A stretch of DNA of 64,000 nt from Roseburia sp. 499. GTDB lineage: Bacteria; Bacillota; Clostridia; Lachnospirales; Lachnospiraceae. This document shows, piece by piece, positions 52,669 through 62,827 of the stretch. Under the pieces are notes generated by a model. The model ran no database searches. It saw only the letters and a list, made by a program, of their open reading frames with translations, and was not told the DNA's origin. Position numbers and translations under genes: made by a program. The stretch is taken from the NCBI RefSeq assembly GCF_001940225.2, contig NZ_CP135164.1, forward strand, positions 186,001 to 250,000, written 5' to 3'. The stretch's first letter is position 1. Every line of letters begins with the position of its first letter.

Positions 52669-54303
52669 ATGAAGATTACAGAACTTCAGATTGATAATTT
52701 TGGACAGTTTCATCAGAAGAAAATAATGCCACAGCCAGGATTAAACATTGTATATGGCTATAATGAAAGTGGAAAGTCTACCCTTCATCAGTTTATTACC
52801 GGGATGCTTTTTGGAATGGAAAAACAACGTGGAAAGTCCGGGAAAAATGACAGCTATCAGCAGTATGAACCATGGAACAGTAGCTCTTATTATACCGGTT
52901 CTATGCGCTTTGAAGTGGATGGAAAGAGTTTTCGGATAGAACGTAATTTCTATCATAAGGAAAAAACGGCAACACTGCGTAATGAGCAGGATGGGGAAGA
53001 ACTTTCAGTTAACCATGGAGATATGGAAATGCTGTTAGGCGGCATGAAGAAAAGTACTTATGAAAATACATATTGCATTCGTCAGGCGGCGGTGGAAACC
53101 GGAAAAGAATTTGCTGGTATTCTTCAGAATTATTTTGTGAATGCATCACATACTGGAGATGGAGATGTGAATCTTACCGGTGCGCAGAAAAAGTTAAAAT
53201 CCAAGCAGAAGGAGTTGGAACAAAGTTATCGCAAAGCGTGGGAAGAACGCAAAAGCGCTTGTGAAAAGTTACAGCTTGCCCAGGATATTGCACAGAAGGA
53301 TTTACAACAGTTAGAGCAACAGTTAGAACAGTTAAAAGCTGAAGGATATCAGACGGAAGAATTGTGGCAGGATATAGAAGAGATACCTGTGGAAAATGAA
53401 GCAAATCAGATGGCAGAACTTTTGCAGCAGGAACAGGAAGAACGACAGGAAATCCGGTATCGCAGAAGAAAGGGAGTTGCCAGTGTGGTAACACTGTTAG
53501 CTGCAATAGGAGCAGGAAGCAGAATTGCAGGAAGAGGATTAGCGGCAGCAATAAGCCCTCTTTTTGTGGTAGAAATATTGCTGGTAATTGCCGGGATAGT
53601 GGGAATTTTCTATTTTCGAAAGAAAGAGAATTCCCTGCGCAAGGAAATGCGTGAAAAAGAAGAAGAAAGCAGAGGATTTCGGGAAAAGAAAGAAGAAAAT
53701 GCAGAGAAAGAATGGGCAAAGAAGCAGGCAGTGGTGCATATGCTCAAACAGCAAAAGCTGGAAAAGTGTTCCTTGCTTGCAAATCTGGAAGAGGAAATAG
53801 AAGAAACCGGAAAGAAGAGCGAAAAGGAGCAGGAGCTGGAGCGTCAGATTGCAGCCTGTGAATTGGCACTTAATATGTTGCAAAAAATATCCGAAAATGT
53901 GTATGAGGATACCAGGGAACAGCTGGAAGGTGAAATATCCGGAATTCTCTATTTTCTTACAGGTGGGAAATATGACCGAATTACATTAGATGATGACATG
54001 AATCTGGTAGTATATCAGGAGGGAAGAAGTCTCTATCCATGGCAACTAAGTCGTGGAACCATGGACCAGATGTACCTGGCATTGCGGTTGGGAACAGGAA
54101 GATTTCTTACCCAAGAGGAGTCTTTGCCGGTGTTATTGGATGAGGCATTTGTCTCCTTTGATGAAAAACGTTTGGAAAGTACATTGAAGTGGTTAGCTAC
54201 ACAGAAGGAGCAGATATTCCTCTTCACTTGTCAGAAGCGTGAGATGGAATTGCTTGAGCGAAATGGCATACCATACGGAAGGATTCTGTTACAAAACATA
54301 TAG
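52669..54303 (+). CDS. SbcC/YhaN-like AAA ATPase
   Basis: 544 residues with N- and C-terminal halves of a Rad50/SMC-like ATPase: Walker A YNESGKST near residue 32, and at the end LSRGTMDQMYLALRLG (signature) and LPVLLDEAFVSFDEKR (Walker B). The middle is a coiled coil broken by two hydrophobic helices (about 265-310), as in YhaN, so it may be membrane-linked. It is shorter than typical SbcC (about 1000 residues). It works with the phosphoesterase encoded before it. Confidence 0.92.
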   Translation: MKITELQIDNFGQFHQKKIMPQPGLNIVYGYNESGKSTLHQFITGMLFGMEKQRGKSGKNDSYQQYEPWNSSSYYTGSMRFEVDGKSFRIERNFYHKEKTATLRNEQDGEELSVNHGDMEMLLGGMKKSTYENTYCIRQAAVETGKEFAGILQNYFVNASHTGDGDVNLTGAQKKLKSKQKELEQSYRKAWEERKSACEKLQLAQDIAQKDLQQLEQQLEQLKAEGYQTEELWQDIEEIPVENEANQMAELLQQEQEERQEIRYRRRKGVASVVTLLAAIGAGSRIAGRGLAAAISPLFVVEILLVIAGIVGIFYFRKKENSLRKEMREKEEESRGFREKKEENAEKEWAKKQAVVHMLKQQKLEKCSLLANLEEEIEETGKKSEKEQELERQIAACELALNMLQKISENVYEDTREQLEGEISGILYFLTGGKYDRITLDDDMNLVVYQEGRSLYPWQLSRGTMDQMYLALRLGTGRFLTQEESLPVLLDEAFVSFDEKRLESTLKWLATQKEQIFLFTCQKREMELLERNGIPYGRILLQNI

Positions 54304-54317
54304 GAATGAGGCTAGAT

Positions 54318-56378
54318 ATGAGTAAGCGGAAAAAGAAACAGAAAAAGAAATACCGTGTATTCTGGTTTTTTGCAAAAATACAGTTGTTGCTGTTACTGAT
54401 AGTAGCAGGTGCACTTGGGGTATATTATTTTGGCGGATATGCCCAGAAAGTAAGTGAATTACAGGCAGATGCGAAGCGTCTGGTGAGTCAGTCGGATGAG
54501 AGTACGTTTCGTTCGGTACAGACCAGTGTGGTATATGATGCAAATGGGCAGCAGATATCTACCCTGAAAGGGGAAAAGGATGTGTATTATCTGGAATTTG
54601 ATGAGATTCCGGCTTATGCCACTGCTGCCATGGTCAGTATCGAGGATAAGAAGTTTTATCGTCATAATGGAATAGACATAAAGGCAATTTTGCGTGCGGC
54701 AAAAGCTATGATTGAAAATGGCGAGGTAACCCAGGGTGGAAGTACCATTACCCAGCAGTTGGCACGAAATGTTTTTCTAAATCAGGACGTAAAGTGGGAA
54801 CGTAAGGTAGAGGAAATGTTCATTGCTGTAGAGTTAGAAAAGATATACAGCAAGGATAAGATTCTGGAATTTTATATGAATAATATTTATTTTGGAAATG
54901 GGTATTATGGAATTCAGGCCGCAAGTATCGGATATTTTAATACAGATGTTAAGAATCTATCCCTTTCCCAGATTGCATTTTTATGTGCGATTCCAAATAA
55001 TCCTACGTTGTACGGCCCGGTGGAACATTCGGAAAATACCATAAAACGTCGCGACCGGATTCTCTCTAATATGTTAGAGGATGGGAAAATAAGTCAGCAA
55101 ACATATGATGAGGCGATGGCGGAGACCATTACCCTAAATCGTGCGCAAAAAACGAAAAATGACTATGTAGAAACGTATGTTTATAACTGTGCAATAAAGG
55201 CAATCATGGCGCAGGAAGGATTTGAATTTAAAACAGAATTTGCTAGTGAGGAAGAAAAACAGACCTATGATGCGAATTATAAAATAGCTTATGAAGAGTG
55301 CCAAAAGAGTCTGTATACCAAAGGGTATCGGATTTATACTTCCATAGACTTAAACATGCAACAGCAACTTCAGGATGCGGTGGATTCTAATTTGGCAGAG
55401 TTCACAGAGCAGAGTGCAGAAGGAATCTATACCTTGCAGGGGGCAGCGGTGTGTATTGACAATCATACCGGTTATGTAAAAGCAATTGTAGGTGGAAGAA
55501 ATCAGAATCTGCCGGGATATACGCTGAATCGTGCATATCAGAGTTTTCGTCAACCGGGTAGTGCTATTAAGCCTTTAATTGTGTATACACCGGCATTGGA
55601 GCGCCAATATACACCGGATTCCATTGTATCGGATGAGAAGATAGAGGACGGCCCTTCCAATGCGGGAGATTACTATGAAGGCGATATTACACTGCGGTAT
55701 GCCGTAGAAAAATCGAAAAACACCGTAGCATGGAAGCTGTTAGAGGAATTGACGCCGGAAGTTGGTTTGTCCTACTTAAAAGAGATGAAATTTTCCAGAT
55801 TGGACGCGCAGGATGCAAGACTTACCAGTGCGTTAGGTGGCTTTACCAACGGAGTATCGCCAATAGAAATGACAGCGGCTTATGCAGCCTTAGAAAACGA
55901 AGGAAAGTATAGAGAGCCGACTTGTATTACAAAAATTACAGATGCAGATGGCGTAATACTGTATGAGAATCAGATGGAAGAGAAGCAGGTCTACAAGGTA
56001 AATGCGACTCGTATGATGACGGATATGATGGTAAGTGTTATGCAGGAAGGAACCGGAAAAGGCTTGGCATTGGAAAATATGCCATGTGCCGGAAAGACGG
56101 GAACTACAAACGATAACAAAGACGGCTGGTTTGCCGGTTATACCAGTTATTACACTACCTGCGTATGGGTTGGATATGATATGCCAAAGGAATTGCCTGG
56201 GCTATCAGGATCAAGTTATCCGGGAAGTATCTGGAAGACCTTTATGGAGCAGATACATCAGGGATTGACACCGGTGAACTTTAATCCATACATTGATGAA
56301 AATAAGCAGGACTTGAACGACCAGGAGTATTTGGATAGTATACAGCAGGAGCTGGAAGGAACAGAGCAGACACCTTAA
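54318..56378 (+). CDS. Class A penicillin-binding protein (PBP1A-like)
   Basis: The ATG at 54318 (MSKRKKKQKKK) has an SD (AATGAGG) 7 bases away. A Lys-rich cytoplasmic end and one membrane helix precede the GT51 glycosyltransferase (IEDKKFYRHNGIDIKAILRA with the catalytic Glu, GGSTITQQLARN, and YMNNIYFGNGYYGIQAAS) and the transpeptidase (PGSAIKPL with the active Ser near 414, SKN, and GKTGTT near 591). It polymerises and cross-links peptidoglycan. It starts 14 bases after the ATPase gene. Confidence 0.96.
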   Translation: MSKRKKKQKKKYRVFWFFAKIQLLLLLIVAGALGVYYFGGYAQKVSELQADAKRLVSQSDESTFRSVQTSVVYDANGQQISTLKGEKDVYYLEFDEIPAYATAAMVSIEDKKFYRHNGIDIKAILRAAKAMIENGEVTQGGSTITQQLARNVFLNQDVKWERKVEEMFIAVELEKIYSKDKILEFYMNNIYFGNGYYGIQAASIGYFNTDVKNLSLSQIAFLCAIPNNPTLYGPVEHSENTIKRRDRILSNMLEDGKISQQTYDEAMAETITLNRAQKTKNDYVETYVYNCAIKAIMAQEGFEFKTEFASEEEKQTYDANYKIAYEECQKSLYTKGYRIYTSIDLNMQQQLQDAVDSNLAEFTEQSAEGIYTLQGAAVCIDNHTGYVKAIVGGRNQNLPGYTLNRAYQSFRQPGSAIKPLIVYTPALERQYTPDSIVSDEKIEDGPSNAGDYYEGDITLRYAVEKSKNTVAWKLLEELTPEVGLSYLKEMKFSRLDAQDARLTSALGGFTNGVSPIEMTAAYAALENEGKYREPTCITKITDADGVILYENQMEEKQVYKVNATRMMTDMMVSVMQEGTGKGLALENMPCAGKTGTTNDNKDGWFAGYTSYYTTCVWVGYDMPKELPGLSGSSYPGSIWKTFMEQIHQGLTPVNFNPYIDENKQDLNDQEYLDSIQQELEGTEQTP

Positions 56379-56381
56379 AAG

Positions 56382-56425
56382 AAGACGTGTACCCGTGAGG
56401 TTATTTCACAGGTACACGTCTTTTT
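56382..56425. terminator. Bidirectional intrinsic terminator
   Basis: AAGACGTGTACC / GGTACACGTCTT with a 17-base loop and T residues after it. The matching A run on the other side lets it also serve the convergent permease gene at 56441. Confidence 0.85.
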
Positions 56426-56440
56426 GCGTTATAGAATATT

Positions 56441-59200
56441 CTATATATTTTCGTTCTTCAAAGTATCCATAATATTTTCTTTTTTAATCTTTCTCGTGGA
56501 ATACAGCATAGTAGCAAATACTACAACAAACACGCTTCCCACAGCAATTACAATACTGTACCATGGAATGAAGAAACTCATATCCAAACCATTGGATACA
56601 GAATGGTAGATACACCAGGTAACCAAGATGGATACGGGAAGTCCATAGAGAAGTCCCTTGAATCCATAGAGGAGGCACTCAAAGTTCAACATTTTCTGAA
56701 AATCGTCAGGAGTCATGCCAATGGATTTTAACATAGCAAATTCTCGTTTCCTAAGGTTCATATTGGTGGAAATGGTATTAAATACATTTGCAGCCGCAAT
56801 TAAGGAAATCAAGGTAATAAATCCATAAGAAAAAATATTAACTACCGTGATGATGGCGCGTTCCTGTTCCTGGTCGGCGGCATAGTCTGTCAGTGCGTCC
56901 GTAGGCAGACCATGGTTAGAAAGAATTTTTGATATATTAGCCATTGCCTGCATGTGATCTTCACAGCAAAATGTGAGAGAAGTCCATAGATGAGCGCTTA
57001 AAGGGCGTTCTTCCGGAAGTCCACGGTAGACAACACCGTCTTCTAAGTCGGAAAATACATAATCGACCATACTGTAAGGGTAGACTAAATTAATGTAGTC
57101 ATAGCTAAAGTCAGTCATTTCCGGTAAATCTGCCACAGCAGTACCAACATGCAACGGAAGCATCAAACTGCATTCTTCCGGGGGAAGATCTAGCCACCCA
57201 TCCTCGGAGTCTTCTGTGTTATATCTATAGGAAGCCACGATTTCTCCGTTTTCGTTCATACTATATCCATAATCTTCATATCCATCTTTTTCACGCTGGA
57301 GATAGACAATGATGTCAGAGTTCTCCACAGTGGAAAAAATAGGAAAAGTATAGTATCTTGAGTCCTGCGAATTATAAGAGTGTATAGTGTTTAATGCAAT
57401 GGCAGTAGGTTGGTCCGAATTGAAATAGTCATCTTCAGAAAGATTATGGGAATTCAAATAGTCCCGAAAAGCATCATCCTCTATAAAGTGAAGTTCGATT
57501 TTGAAAAGGGTGCGCTCTCTTTCTGAATAGGAAATATCACTTGTAATGCAATTTAGCTGGGCATAGTCCTTATAGTCCTGCGTTAAGGAAGACGAGTTTA
57601 CAGTGCCGTCAAACCCAATATTGCACTTGTAGGAAGCGGAGGTAATACCGGATACATCAGAAAGTTCTTCCATCAAGGTGTTTAGCTTACTGCACTCATC
57701 TTTCGAAAGAGAATAGGAAATATCATATCCATAATCGTTAAAAACGCTGTCCGTAGATTTTGCCAGGTAGGCACAAAAGCTGCTGGCGGAAATAAAAAGT
57801 ACAATGCTTAAGAAAAGAGAAATTACAGTAGCGCGGTACTTTTTCCGGTTACGTTTATAGTTTTTGGTTGCCAGTACTCCTTCAAATCCAAAGAGTTTCT
57901 GAGTGAGCTTTGAAGTCTTAACTTTTCCGGGAAGAATTGCAATATCCTTATTCTGACGGATGGCCTGGATGGCAGAACATTTCGTGGCACGTCTAGCCGG
58001 AAGCCAGGCAGAAATCAAAATAGTGACCAATGAGACTAAAACCGCAATCAAAAGTGCCGGAACGGAAGCGTGTAGAGAAAGTGTTACTCCACTGTCGGCG
58101 TAGAGATATTTTGCAATAATATCTCCGGTAAAATGAAAGGTAATTCCGATTCCAATAATACCGCAAAGAATACCTAGCGGGATGCCAATCATACTTAAAC
58201 AAAACGCTTCATACAGAATGCTGGAGGTAAGCTGTTGCTTGGTGGCTCCGATGGAAGAAAGCAGGCCAAACTGTTTGGTGCGTTCACTGACGGAAATAGA
58301 AAAAGCGTTGTAAATCAGTGAAATAGAGCCAAAGGCAATAATACAGATTAAAATGGTTCCAAGACTGTATACCACAGCGTTATAGGTGCGCTCTCCGGAA
58401 CTTGTATAAAGTCGCAACAAACTATTATTTAGGGTTCCACTGGTTTCATCAAAATGTGTAATAGTAGTATCCAAATAGGAAAAAGCATCTGTTATCTCAT
58501 TGGTACAGAAATAAATATCGTAAAAGCCATTGGCGGTGGTATCGGAAATTGTCAGAGCGGTATAGCCGGGAGCAGAATACTTTTCAAAGGTAGGGCGTTC
58601 ATAGAAGCCAACTACCGTATAGGTATAAGGAGTGGTATCTGTAATTTCCTCTGTTCCTGTACCGTCTTCGTCTGTGTAATATTCCATGTGGTTATCTAAT
58701 TCATGTCCGGTGGAATCCATTCTTTTTCCAAGTGCAAGGGAAATGGTAACATTTAAGTCATATACAATACCGCCATTGGTATTCAGGTGTTCCGGAAGAA
58801 GGATTTCACTGTTGTTTTTTGGCAGGCGTCCGGAAGTCAGATGAATCGGCATCAAATCAGTAAAGTTTTCTGTGACACTATAAACACACAGATATGGTTT
58901 ATAGGAATTCTGGGAATTTTCCAGTTCCGCAAATCCAATACGTTTCATAAGAACAGCATCAGATACCTGATTGTCTTCGGTGATTTCTTTTGTTTCATCT
59001 TCCGTTAGATTGTACAGTGCGCCATGCCAGCTACCATCCGTATAAATGGCATGAGAAATCAAATACTGTCGTAAAGAGGAAATACTGACAGTAACGGCTG
59101 TAAACATTGCTGCAGATAAAAGAATTCCGATAATAGTAACTAATGTACGGGTACGGTTTTCTTTTAGATTTTTTCGTGTAACTTTTTGGAAAATATTCAT
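56441..59200 (-). CDS. FtsX-type ABC permease (module 2)
   Basis: 919 residues. A first membrane helix, an outer domain of about 220 residues, three helices with the FtsX motif (LLSSIGATKQQLTSSILYEA), a second large outer domain (about 470-750), and a final set of helices with MLKSIGMTPDDFQKMLNFEC. It is about 300 residues longer than the permease of module 1, with two full outer domains. It overlaps its ATPase gene by 4 bases. The system probably removes peptide antibiotics or processes envelope signals. Confidence 0.92.
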   Translation of the reverse strand: MNIFQKVTRKNLKENRTRTLVTIIGILLSAAMFTAVTVSISSLRQYLISHAIYTDGSWHGALYNLTEDETKEITEDNQVSDAVLMKRIGFAELENSQNSYKPYLCVYSVTENFTDLMPIHLTSGRLPKNNSEILLPEHLNTNGGIVYDLNVTISLALGKRMDSTGHELDNHMEYYTDEDGTGTEEITDTTPYTYTVVGFYERPTFEKYSAPGYTALTISDTTANGFYDIYFCTNEITDAFSYLDTTITHFDETSGTLNNSLLRLYTSSGERTYNAVVYSLGTILICIIAFGSISLIYNAFSISVSERTKQFGLLSSIGATKQQLTSSILYEAFCLSMIGIPLGILCGIIGIGITFHFTGDIIAKYLYADSGVTLSLHASVPALLIAVLVSLVTILISAWLPARRATKCSAIQAIRQNKDIAILPGKVKTSKLTQKLFGFEGVLATKNYKRNRKKYRATVISLFLSIVLFISASSFCAYLAKSTDSVFNDYGYDISYSLSKDECSKLNTLMEELSDVSGITSASYKCNIGFDGTVNSSSLTQDYKDYAQLNCITSDISYSERERTLFKIELHFIEDDAFRDYLNSHNLSEDDYFNSDQPTAIALNTIHSYNSQDSRYYTFPIFSTVENSDIIVYLQREKDGYEDYGYSMNENGEIVASYRYNTEDSEDGWLDLPPEECSLMLPLHVGTAVADLPEMTDFSYDYINLVYPYSMVDYVFSDLEDGVVYRGLPEERPLSAHLWTSLTFCCEDHMQAMANISKILSNHGLPTDALTDYAADQEQERAIITVVNIFSYGFITLISLIAAANVFNTISTNMNLRKREFAMLKSIGMTPDDFQKMLNFECLLYGFKGLLYGLPVSILVTWCIYHSVSNGLDMSFFIPWYSIVIAVGSVFVVVFATMLYSTRKIKKENIMDTLKNENI

Positions 59201-59880
59201 GAGCGAATCACCTCATCTCTGGTGATTTTTCCGTCTTCAATGGCAATAATACGATTTGCCTGAAGAGCGATATTTTCGTCATGAGTAATCATAATCAGGG
59301 TTTGTTTGTATTTCTCGTTAGAATATTTCAGAAGTTCCACGATTTCCTGACTATTTTTGGAATCCAGATTTCCTGTAGGTTCATCGGCAAGAACCACAGA
59401 AGGAGCATTCATTAAGGCTCTACCAATGGAGACACGTTGTTGTTGTCCACCGGAAAGCTGGTTTGGAAGGTGATTTTCACGGCCTTCCAGAGAAAGGATG
59501 TGTAAAAGTTCCTTGAGGCGTTCCTCGTTTACTTTTCTTCCATCCATGAGAACCGGAAGGGTCATGTTCTCTGTCACATTTAAAACCGGAATCAAATTGT
59601 AGAACTGGTAAATCAGACCCACCTGGCGACGGCGAAAAATAGCAAGCTGTTTTTCGTTTTGGGCATAGACATCGGTGCCTTCCAGAAATACCTTGCCTGA
59701 GGTAGGAGTGTCTACGCCGCCTAACATATGCAGCAGAGTAGATTTTCCTGAACCCGAGGGACCAATAATTGCAACAAATTCTCCCTTTTCTACAGAAAAA
59801 GAAACGTGATTCAATGCGGTAACCTGATTTTCACCGGTACCATAGACTTTAGTAAGGTCTTCGACTCTTAAAATTTCCAT
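59197..59880 (-). CDS. ABC transporter ATP-binding protein (module 2)
   Basis: The ATG at 59880 ([14 protein letters not shown]) follows AGAGGAG; the frame upstream has no SD. 227 residues with Walker [10 protein letters not shown], signature [15 protein letters not shown], Walker [13 protein letters not shown], and the switch His in ITHDEN. It forms the transporter with the 919-residue permease. Confidence 0.96.
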   Translation of the reverse strand: MEILRVEDLTKVYGTGENQVTALNHVSFSVEKGEFVAIIGPSGSGKSTLLHMLGGVDTPTSGKVFLEGTDVYAQNEKQLAIFRRRQVGLIYQFYNLIPVLNVTENMTLPVLMDGRKVNEERLKELLHILSLEGRENHLPNQLSGGQQQRVSIGRALMNAPSVVLADEPTGNLDSKNSQEIVELLKYSNEKYKQTLIMITHDENIALQANRIIAIEDGKITRDEVIRS

Positions 59881-59947
59881 AAAAATTCTCCTCTTTCTTT
59901 TTGATAGAAACAGTATATCGAGCTGGAGTGACATACCGGTGACTGTA

Positions 59948-59984
59948 AAGTGACATTTTTGTCACTTAGTGTTACGGTAACGCT
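59948..59984. promoter_or_regulatory. Palindromes, candidate response-regulator sites (module 2)
   Basis: AAGTGACA-TTTT-TGTCACTT (59948-59967) is a perfect palindrome, and AGTGTTAC-G-GTAACGCT (59968-59984) follows it with one mismatch. GTGACATACCGGTGACT just below (59929-59945) carries a further GTGAC repeat. They lie between the kinase gene and the ATPase start, next to a TATACT -10 element (minus strand) without a good -35, as expected of an activator-dependent promoter. Confidence 0.6.
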
Positions 59985-60984
59985 ATTTATAAAACTTCAA
60001 AATGAATCGTGCCCCGCCATCCATGCGGTTTTCTGCCTTAAGTGTACCGTTTTGTTGAGAAATAATCATGCGGGCAAGCGCAAGGCCAATGCCTACGCTT
60101 TGGTCGCTGGAATTTTCCCCTTTGTAAAAACGTTCAAATAAATGGGGAAGATCCTGTTGGGAAAAGCCGGGACCGTTGTCCTCAATGATAATTTCTGTGA
60201 AAATGGTATTTTCCTTACAGGAAGCGGTTATGGTTCCGCCTGACGGAGTATGTTCCATGCAGTTTTTTAAAATATTTAATACAGCTTCTACAGACCAGGC
60301 CAGGTCGCCGGTAAACTGTTCCTGTCCGGTTTCATAATGAACAGAGAAGGTTTGCTCCCGAAGCTCGAAAGGAATGAGAAGTGGTTCGCTGGCTTCCTTT
60401 AAAAGCTGCGTTACCGGAACGGATACATGTGTTAGATAGGCAGTGCCCGCATCCATTTTAGACATCTTAAGTAATGATTCTACCAGCCAGTCCATATGTG
60501 AAAGAAGCTGGGTCAGTTCGTACAGCAGTTCACGCTGACGTTCTGAAGAAAGGTTTGGTTCCTTTAGCAAGGACAGAATTAAATGAATAGAAGTAAGTGG
60601 GGAACGGAGCTGATGAGAGATATCTGCCATGGCGTCTGAAAGATATTTTTTATCCCGGTTCAGCGCATCCGCCTGCTCGGTTAGGCGTAATGTCATTTTG
60701 GAAAGTTCGCTTTGCAGGATAGAAAGCTCACCCTCTTGATAATTTTCAAAATGAATGGGAGTCTGGTGATGTAGCATGTCATCTAATTCCAGACTGAGTT
60801 GCGACAGCTTGCGGTAACGCCTATTTGTAACAAAAAGATGAAACAATATGAAAAAAGCACCACATCCGAGAACCAGAAAAAAGCTGTTTTTTTCAAAGAA
60901 AAAGCCCAGAGCAGAAAATATTGCAAGGGCAGGAATGTCAATCAATAGTGTTTGTTTGATTTCAGGATTGCGAAAAAAGTTCAT
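59983..60984 (-). CDS. Sensor histidine kinase (module 2)
   Basis: 333 residues. Two adjacent membrane helices (about residues 15-50) with hardly any outer loop, then HisKA (MADISHQLRSPLTSI with the phosphorylated His) and HATPase (NILKNCMEHT, DNGPGF, GIGLALARMI). This is the intramembrane-sensing layout in which the ABC permease senses the drug. It starts 5 bases after the regulator gene. Confidence 0.94.
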   Translation of the reverse strand: MNFFRNPEIKQTLLIDIPALAIFSALGFFFEKNSFFLVLGCGAFFILFHLFVTNRRYRKLSQLSLELDDMLHHQTPIHFENYQEGELSILQSELSKMTLRLTEQADALNRDKKYLSDAMADISHQLRSPLTSIHLILSLLKEPNLSSERQRELLYELTQLLSHMDWLVESLLKMSKMDAGTAYLTHVSVPVTQLLKEASEPLLIPFELREQTFSVHYETGQEQFTGDLAWSVEAVLNILKNCMEHTPSGGTITASCKENTIFTEIIIEDNGPGFSQQDLPHLFERFYKGENSSDQSVGIGLALARMIISQQNGTLKAENRMDGGARFILKFYK

Positions 60985-60989
60985 AATAA

Positions 60990-61667
60990 TTATGCCCCCA
61001 TTTTATAGCCCATTCCGCGAATGGTTTTAATGTAAATTGGATTTTGCGGGTCATCCTCGATTTTTTCACGGAGACGTTTGATATACACCGTCAAAGTGTT
61101 GTCGTTTACAAATTCCCCTGCGATGTCCCAGAGTTCATCTAACAGGCGACTGCGAGAGAGCATAATACCTTGATTATTTAAAAATAACAGTAATAGGCGG
61201 TATTCCAGAGCGGATAGAATGATTTCAGAACCGTTTTTGGAAATGGTTCCCTTGGCTGTGTCCGCACAAAGTCCCTGATATTCCAAGAGTGAAGAAGTAT
61301 TACCATAACGGCGTAGCACACTGTTGATACGGGAAATCAGTTCTCGTGGACGGAATGGTTTGGCAATATAGTCATCTGCACCTAGGTCAAGTCCGGTAAC
61401 TACACTGTATTCATCTCCGGAAGCAGTCAGGAAGATGACAGGGAGGTCAGTCATAGATTTCGCTGCACCACAGACAGCAAAGCCGTTGCCATCTGCCAGA
61501 GAAATATCCAGAAGCAGAAGGTCAAAGTTCTGCGCATTTGTCTCCAAAAGTTCCAGAGCCTTCGTTTGTCCGGTGACCGCAGTAACGCCGAAACCTTCCT
61601 GCTTTAAAAACGAGGTCAAATTAGTGATAATACTTTTATCATCTTCAACCAGTAAAACTTGAATCAT
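60990..61667 (-). CDS. OmpR-family response regulator (module 2)
   Basis: 225 residues; receiver with VEDD, phosphorylation site LLLLDISLADGNG and KPF, and winged helix with LSALEYRLLLLFLNNQGIML and TIRGMGYK. SD GGGAGG precedes the ATG. It resembles the regulator at 47004 along its whole length. It should activate the ABC genes through sites near 59948. Confidence 0.95.
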   Translation of the reverse strand: MIQVLLVEDDKSIITNLTSFLKQEGFGVTAVTGQTKALELLETNAQNFDLLLLDISLADGNGFAVCGAAKSMTDLPVIFLTASGDEYSVVTGLDLGADDYIAKPFRPRELISRINSVLRRYGNTSSLLEYQGLCADTAKGTISKNGSEIILSALEYRLLLLFLNNQGIMLSRSRLLDELWDIAGEFVNDNTLTVYIKRLREKIEDDPQNPIYIKTIRGMGYKMGA

Positions 61668-61825
61668 AAAAAACCTCCCATAAAATTTGCTATCGCTATT
61701 TTAGCATTTACCTTAAAAATTTTCAATAAAACACGCATTTTTATAGTTGAGAATACAGTCGGAATATGATACCATTTAGTCTATGAAGAACTTTGAAAGT
61801 CAAAGATAAAGGAGCGTTTAACGAA

Positions 61826-62770
61826 ATGAAAAAATATGGATTTGGAGTAGACATCGGAGGAACTACCTGTAAGATAGGTTTATTTGAGACAACAGGTCAG
61901 ATTATTGATAAATGGGAGATTCCTACAGATAAAGCAGAGGAAGGAAAAAATATTCTTCCTAATATAGCAACATCTTTGAAAGAAAAAATGGCAGCAGAAG
62001 GCATTACAAAAGAAGAGGTAGAAGGAATCGGTGTTGGAATTCCGGGACCGGTGCGCTGTGATGGAAGTGTGTCCGTGTGTGTGAATTTAGGATGGAAAAA
62101 TGTACATGTTCCGAAGGAATTAGAGGACATGATGGGTGGAATTAAAGTAATGGCTGGAAACGACGCGAATGTGGCAGCTCTTGGAGAGATGTGGCAGGGT
62201 GGCGGAAAAGGTCACGAGAATGTAGTAATGGTTACACTTGGAACCGGAGTTGGCGGTGGAATTATCGTTGGCGGTAAAATGGTTGCAGGAAGTAACGGAG
62301 CAGGTGGCGAGATTGGTCACATTACAGTAAATCCATATGAAACAGTTGCATGTAATTGTGGAAGAAAAGGATGTTTAGAGCAGTATGGTTCAGCAACCGG
62401 AATTACCCGTCTGGCAAAAGAACGTCTGGCTAACGAACATGAAAGTTCTGTATTAGATACAGCAGCAGAAATTAGTGCAAAAACAGTGTTTGATGCATAT
62501 AAAGAAGGCGATAAGACAGCAGCAGAAATCGTAGAGAAGTTTGGACGTATTCTGGGAAGTGCATTAAGCAATATTGCCTGCGTGGTAGATCCTGAGGTAT
62601 TTGTAATTGGCGGTGGTGTATCCAAGGCCGGTGAAGTATTGGTTGATGTAGTGAAGAAGTATTACAGAGAAGCAGCATTTGCTCCTTGTGAAGATACCAG
62701 ATTCGCATTGGCATCTCTTGGAAACGATGCAGGTATGTATGGCTGTGTGAAGTTGATTTTAGGTGAATAG
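61826..62770 (+). CDS. glk: ROK-family glucokinase
   Basis: The ATG at 61826 (MKKYGFGVDIGGTTCKIGLF) is preferred because AAGGAG lies before it and the frame upstream is not conserved-looking. 314 residues. The ATP site is DIGGTTCKIG; the sugar site includes AGNDANVAALGE and GGEIGHI; the zinc motif CNCGRKGCLEQYGSATGI is the ROK signature. It phosphorylates glucose freed from maltodextrin by the GH13 enzyme (23802). A terminator follows. Confidence 0.95.
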   Translation: MKKYGFGVDIGGTTCKIGLFETTGQIIDKWEIPTDKAEEGKNILPNIATSLKEKMAAEGITKEEVEGIGVGIPGPVRCDGSVSVCVNLGWKNVHVPKELEDMMGGIKVMAGNDANVAALGEMWQGGGKGHENVVMVTLGTGVGGGIIVGGKMVAGSNGAGGEIGHITVNPYETVACNCGRKGCLEQYGSATGITRLAKERLANEHESSVLDTAAEISAKTVFDAYKEGDKTAAEIVEKFGRILGSALSNIACVVDPEVFVIGGGVSKAGEVLVDVVKKYYREAAFAPCEDTRFALASLGNDAGMYGCVKLILGE

Positions 62771-62785
62771 AAAATAGAAATACAT

Positions 62786-62823
62786 AAAAAAGGAAGAGGC
62801 AGTGCTGTGTCTCTTCCTTTTTT
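62786..62823 (+). terminator. Intrinsic terminator of the glucokinase gene
   Basis: AAAAAAGGAAGAG / CTCTTCCTTTTTT with a 12-base loop; the group II intron fragment starts 5 bases later. Confidence 0.9.
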
Positions 62824-62827
62824 GGTT

